Made by a program: the position numbers and the translations under genes. Below, piece by piece: positions 62,590 to 64,000 of a stretch of 64,000 nucleotides of DNA. The first letter of the stretch is position 1. Every line of letters begins with the position of its first letter. The stretch lies in contig CALGAN010000007.1 of the NCBI GenBank assembly GCA_937951875.1, positions 7,110 through 71,109 of the forward strand. Reading direction: 5' to 3'. A model generated the notes under the pieces. The model ran no database searches. It was not told the origin of the DNA and saw only the letters and a list, made by a program, of their open reading frames with translations. Source of the DNA: an uncultured Alkalilimnicola sp. GTDB lineage: Bacteria > Pseudomonadota > Gammaproteobacteria > Nitrococcales > AK92.

Positions 62590-63566
62590 GCGCCGGTGAA
62601 CTCCAAGGCGGCGGCGATGGCGGCCTCCAGGCTGCCGTCCTCGGCCTTGCCGGTGCCGGCCAGATCCAGCGCCGTGCCGTGGTCGACCGAGGTGCGGACG
62701 ATGGGCAGCCCGAGGGTGATGTTGACCGCATGGCCGAAGCCGACGTGCTTGAGCACCGGCAGGCCCTGGTCGTGGTACATGGCCAGCACCGCGTCGGCGC
62801 CGGAGAGGTGGCGCGGCGTGAACAGGGTGTCGGCCGGCAGCGGGCCGACCAGATCCAGGCCCTCCGCGCGCAGCGCGGCCAGGGTCGGCTCGATCACCTC
62901 GATCTCCTCGCGCCCCAGATGGCCGCCCTCGCCGGCGTGCGGATTGAGCCCGCACACCAGGATGCGCGGCCGCGCCAGGCCGAGCTTGCGGCGCAGATCG
63001 TGATCGAGGATGCGCAGCACTTGGGTCAGGCGCTCGCGGGTGATGGCGGTGCTCACGTCCTTGAGCGGCAGGTGAGTGGTGGCCAGCGCCACCCGCAGGC
63101 TACCGGCCGCCAGCATCATTACCGGCAGGGGGGCACCGGTCAGCTCGGCGAAGAACTCGGTGTGGCCGGTGAAGGGCACGCCGGCGTCGTTGATCACACC
63201 CTTGTGCACCGGCGCGGTGACCACGGCGGCGAAACGGCCTTGCAGGCAGCCTTCGCCGGCCAGGCGCAGGGTCTCTAGCACGTAGCCGGCGTTGGCCGGG
63301 TCGAGCCGGCCAGCGCTGACCGGCGCCGCCAGCGGTACCGCCAGCACCGTCAGCTCGCCGGCGGCTTGCGGGCGCGGTTCGGCGGCGTCGTCCAGCGGAC
63401 GCAGGCGCAGCGGCAGCCCCAGCGCGGCGGCGCGCTCGGCGAGCAGCTGCGGGTCGGCGATCACCACCAGCTCGGCCGGGTGGGGGCGCTGGGCGATCAA
63501 CGCGCACAGGTCGGGACCGATGCCGGCCGGCTCGCCGGCGGTCAGGGCGATGCGTTTCGCCGTCAC
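62586..63566 (-). CDS. pdxA: 4-hydroxythreonine-4-phosphate dehydrogenase
   Basis: 326 residues from a GTG start. Step in pyridoxal 5'-phosphate synthesis. MTAKRIALTAGEPAGIGPDLC, TGHTEFFAELTG, LALATTHLPL-type VALATTHLPLKDV, CGLNPHAGEGGHLGREE and MYHDQGLPVLKHVGFGHAVNITLGLP are conserved. Metal-binding His residues are present. It lies 3 bases from surA. Confidence 0.97.
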   Translation of the reverse strand: MTAKRIALTAGEPAGIGPDLCALIAQRPHPAELVVIADPQLLAERAAALGLPLRLRPLDDAAEPRPQAAGELTVLAVPLAAPVSAGRLDPANAGYVLETLRLAGEGCLQGRFAAVVTAPVHKGVINDAGVPFTGHTEFFAELTGAPLPVMMLAAGSLRVALATTHLPLKDVSTAITRERLTQVLRILDHDLRRKLGLARPRILVCGLNPHAGEGGHLGREEIEVIEPTLAALRAEGLDLVGPLPADTLFTPRHLSGADAVLAMYHDQGLPVLKHVGFGHAVNITLGLPIVRTSVDHGTALDLAGTGKAEDGSLEAAIAAALEFTGA

Positions 63567-63569
63567 CGA

Positions 63570-64000
63570 TTACACCTCGATGCGGATGTCGACGTAGGCC
63601 TCGTCGCGCAGCCGGCGCAGCCAGGCTTCGAGCGCCTCCTCGGTCTTGCGGGCGCGGATGGCCTCCATCGCCTTGGCGCGGCGCACCTCGTCGGTGCTGT
63701 CGTGCTCGCGCCGCTCCAGCAGCTGCACGATGTGCCAGCCGAACGGCGTCTGGAACGGCTCGCTGATTTCCTGCGGCTGGAGCCTGGCCAGGACCTCCTC
63801 GAACGCCGGCACGAAGGTGCCGGGCGACGCCCAGCCCAGGTCGCCGCCGCGCGCGGCGCTGCCCTTGTCGTCGGAGTTGGCGCGGGCCAGCTCCTCGAAG
63901 CTTTCGCCGGCCTCGATGCGGGCCTTGATGCCGGCCAGCCGGGCGCGGGCGTCGGCGTCGCTCACCACCTCGTTGGTGCGGATTAGGATGTGGCGGGCAT
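63570..64000 (-). CDS. surA: Peptidyl-prolyl isomerase SurA, C-terminal part (runs off window)
   Basis: Only about 143 C-terminal residues are inside the window; the start lies beyond 64000. The visible part is one parvulin domain: HILIRTNEVVSDADAR, FEELARANSDDKGSAARGGDLGWASPGTFVP and QTPFGWHIVQLLERR. Its position upstream of pdxA identifies the periplasmic outer-membrane-protein chaperone SurA. Confidence 0.93.
   Translation of the reverse strand, partial: ARHILIRTNEVVSDADARARLAGIKARIEAGESFEELARANSDDKGSAARGGDLGWASPGTFVPAFEEVLARLQPQEISEPFQTPFGWHIVQLLERREHDSTDEVRRAKAMEAIRARKTEEALEAWLRRLRDEAYVDIRIEV

Overview
This 64 kb window is a chromosomal segment from a high-GC gammaproteobacterium. By gene content and order it looks like the purple-sulfur / Chromatiales-Ectothiorhodospiraceae side of the class, but that placement is an inference from conserved blocks, not a phylogeny. 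Evidence for the class: a pepP-ubiH-ubiI-gcv block beside zapA, 6S RNA and the 5-formyl-THF cyclo-ligase gene, as in Escherichia coli; rpe-gph-trpE and trpGDC-crp-osmC-speD-coq7-rplM-rpsI runs, as remembered for Pseudomonas; a surA-pdxA-rsmA-apaG-apaH backbone; and a complete cbb3 oxidase cluster behind a perfect FNR box. I saw no insertion sequences, prophage, CRISPR array or integrase. Nearly everything is core genome, so the novelty lies mainly in regulatory sites and small elements.

Layout. 0-2 kb: ahcY (cut by the window edge) and metK on the minus strand, with a clear SAH riboswitch between them. 2-8 kb: tkt-gap-pgk-pyk (glycolysis/Calvin/pentose phosphate). 8-10.2 kb: purC, then a CsoR-family repressor and two divergent half-size YeeE/YedE membrane genes, each promoter carrying the same TACCC-N4-GGGTA operator. 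10.4-16.8 kb: djlA, rpe, gph, a tryptophan leader peptide overlapping the end of gph, and trpEGDC. 16.8-21.2 kb: crp, osmC-like, speD, coq7, a candidate small RNA, rplM-rpsI and tRNA-Gln. 21.4-29.5 kb: cytochrome c, DUF2905, rpiA, ilvA, cold-shock protein, alaA-type aminotransferase, DUF1269, thiopurine methyltransferase and two outer-membrane-type genes.

29.6-38.5 kb: a minus-strand cbb3 oxidase operon, ccoNOQP - small membrane gene - ccoGHIS - TauE/SafE-like, driven from an FNR-type promoter next to slyX. 38.9-41.3 kb: DUF1461, two GC-rich intergenic repeats, EVE protein and 5-FTHF cyclo-ligase. 41.3-52 kb: 6S RNA, zapA, a ZapB-like gene, ygfB, pepP-ubiH-ubiI, then gcvT-gcvH-gcvPA-tpx-gcvPB-dgkA, with tpx placed between the two halves of the glycine decarboxylase. 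52-58.5 kb: PfkB kinase, HDOD protein, DUF255 thioredoxin-fold protein, ampD-ampE and a ROK kinase. 58.5-64 kb, minus strand: surA (partial), pdxA, rsmA, usp, tal, apaG, apaH, with a possible 33-residue membrane protein on the opposite strand between tal and usp.

Functionally the window combines carbon-phosphate interconversion (tkt, gap, pgk, pyk, rpe, gph, rpiA, tal), one-carbon/methyl metabolism (metK, ahcY, gcv system, 5-FTHF cyclo-ligase, speD), ubiquinone hydroxylation (ubiH, ubiI, coq7) and microaerobic respiration (cbb3, cytochrome c, FNR box). Regulation visible in the DNA includes the SAH riboswitch, the CsoR-type operators, the FNR promoter, the trp leader peptide, 6S RNA, and two candidate elements not identified as known families: the transcript upstream of rplM and the terminator-containing leader of gcvT.
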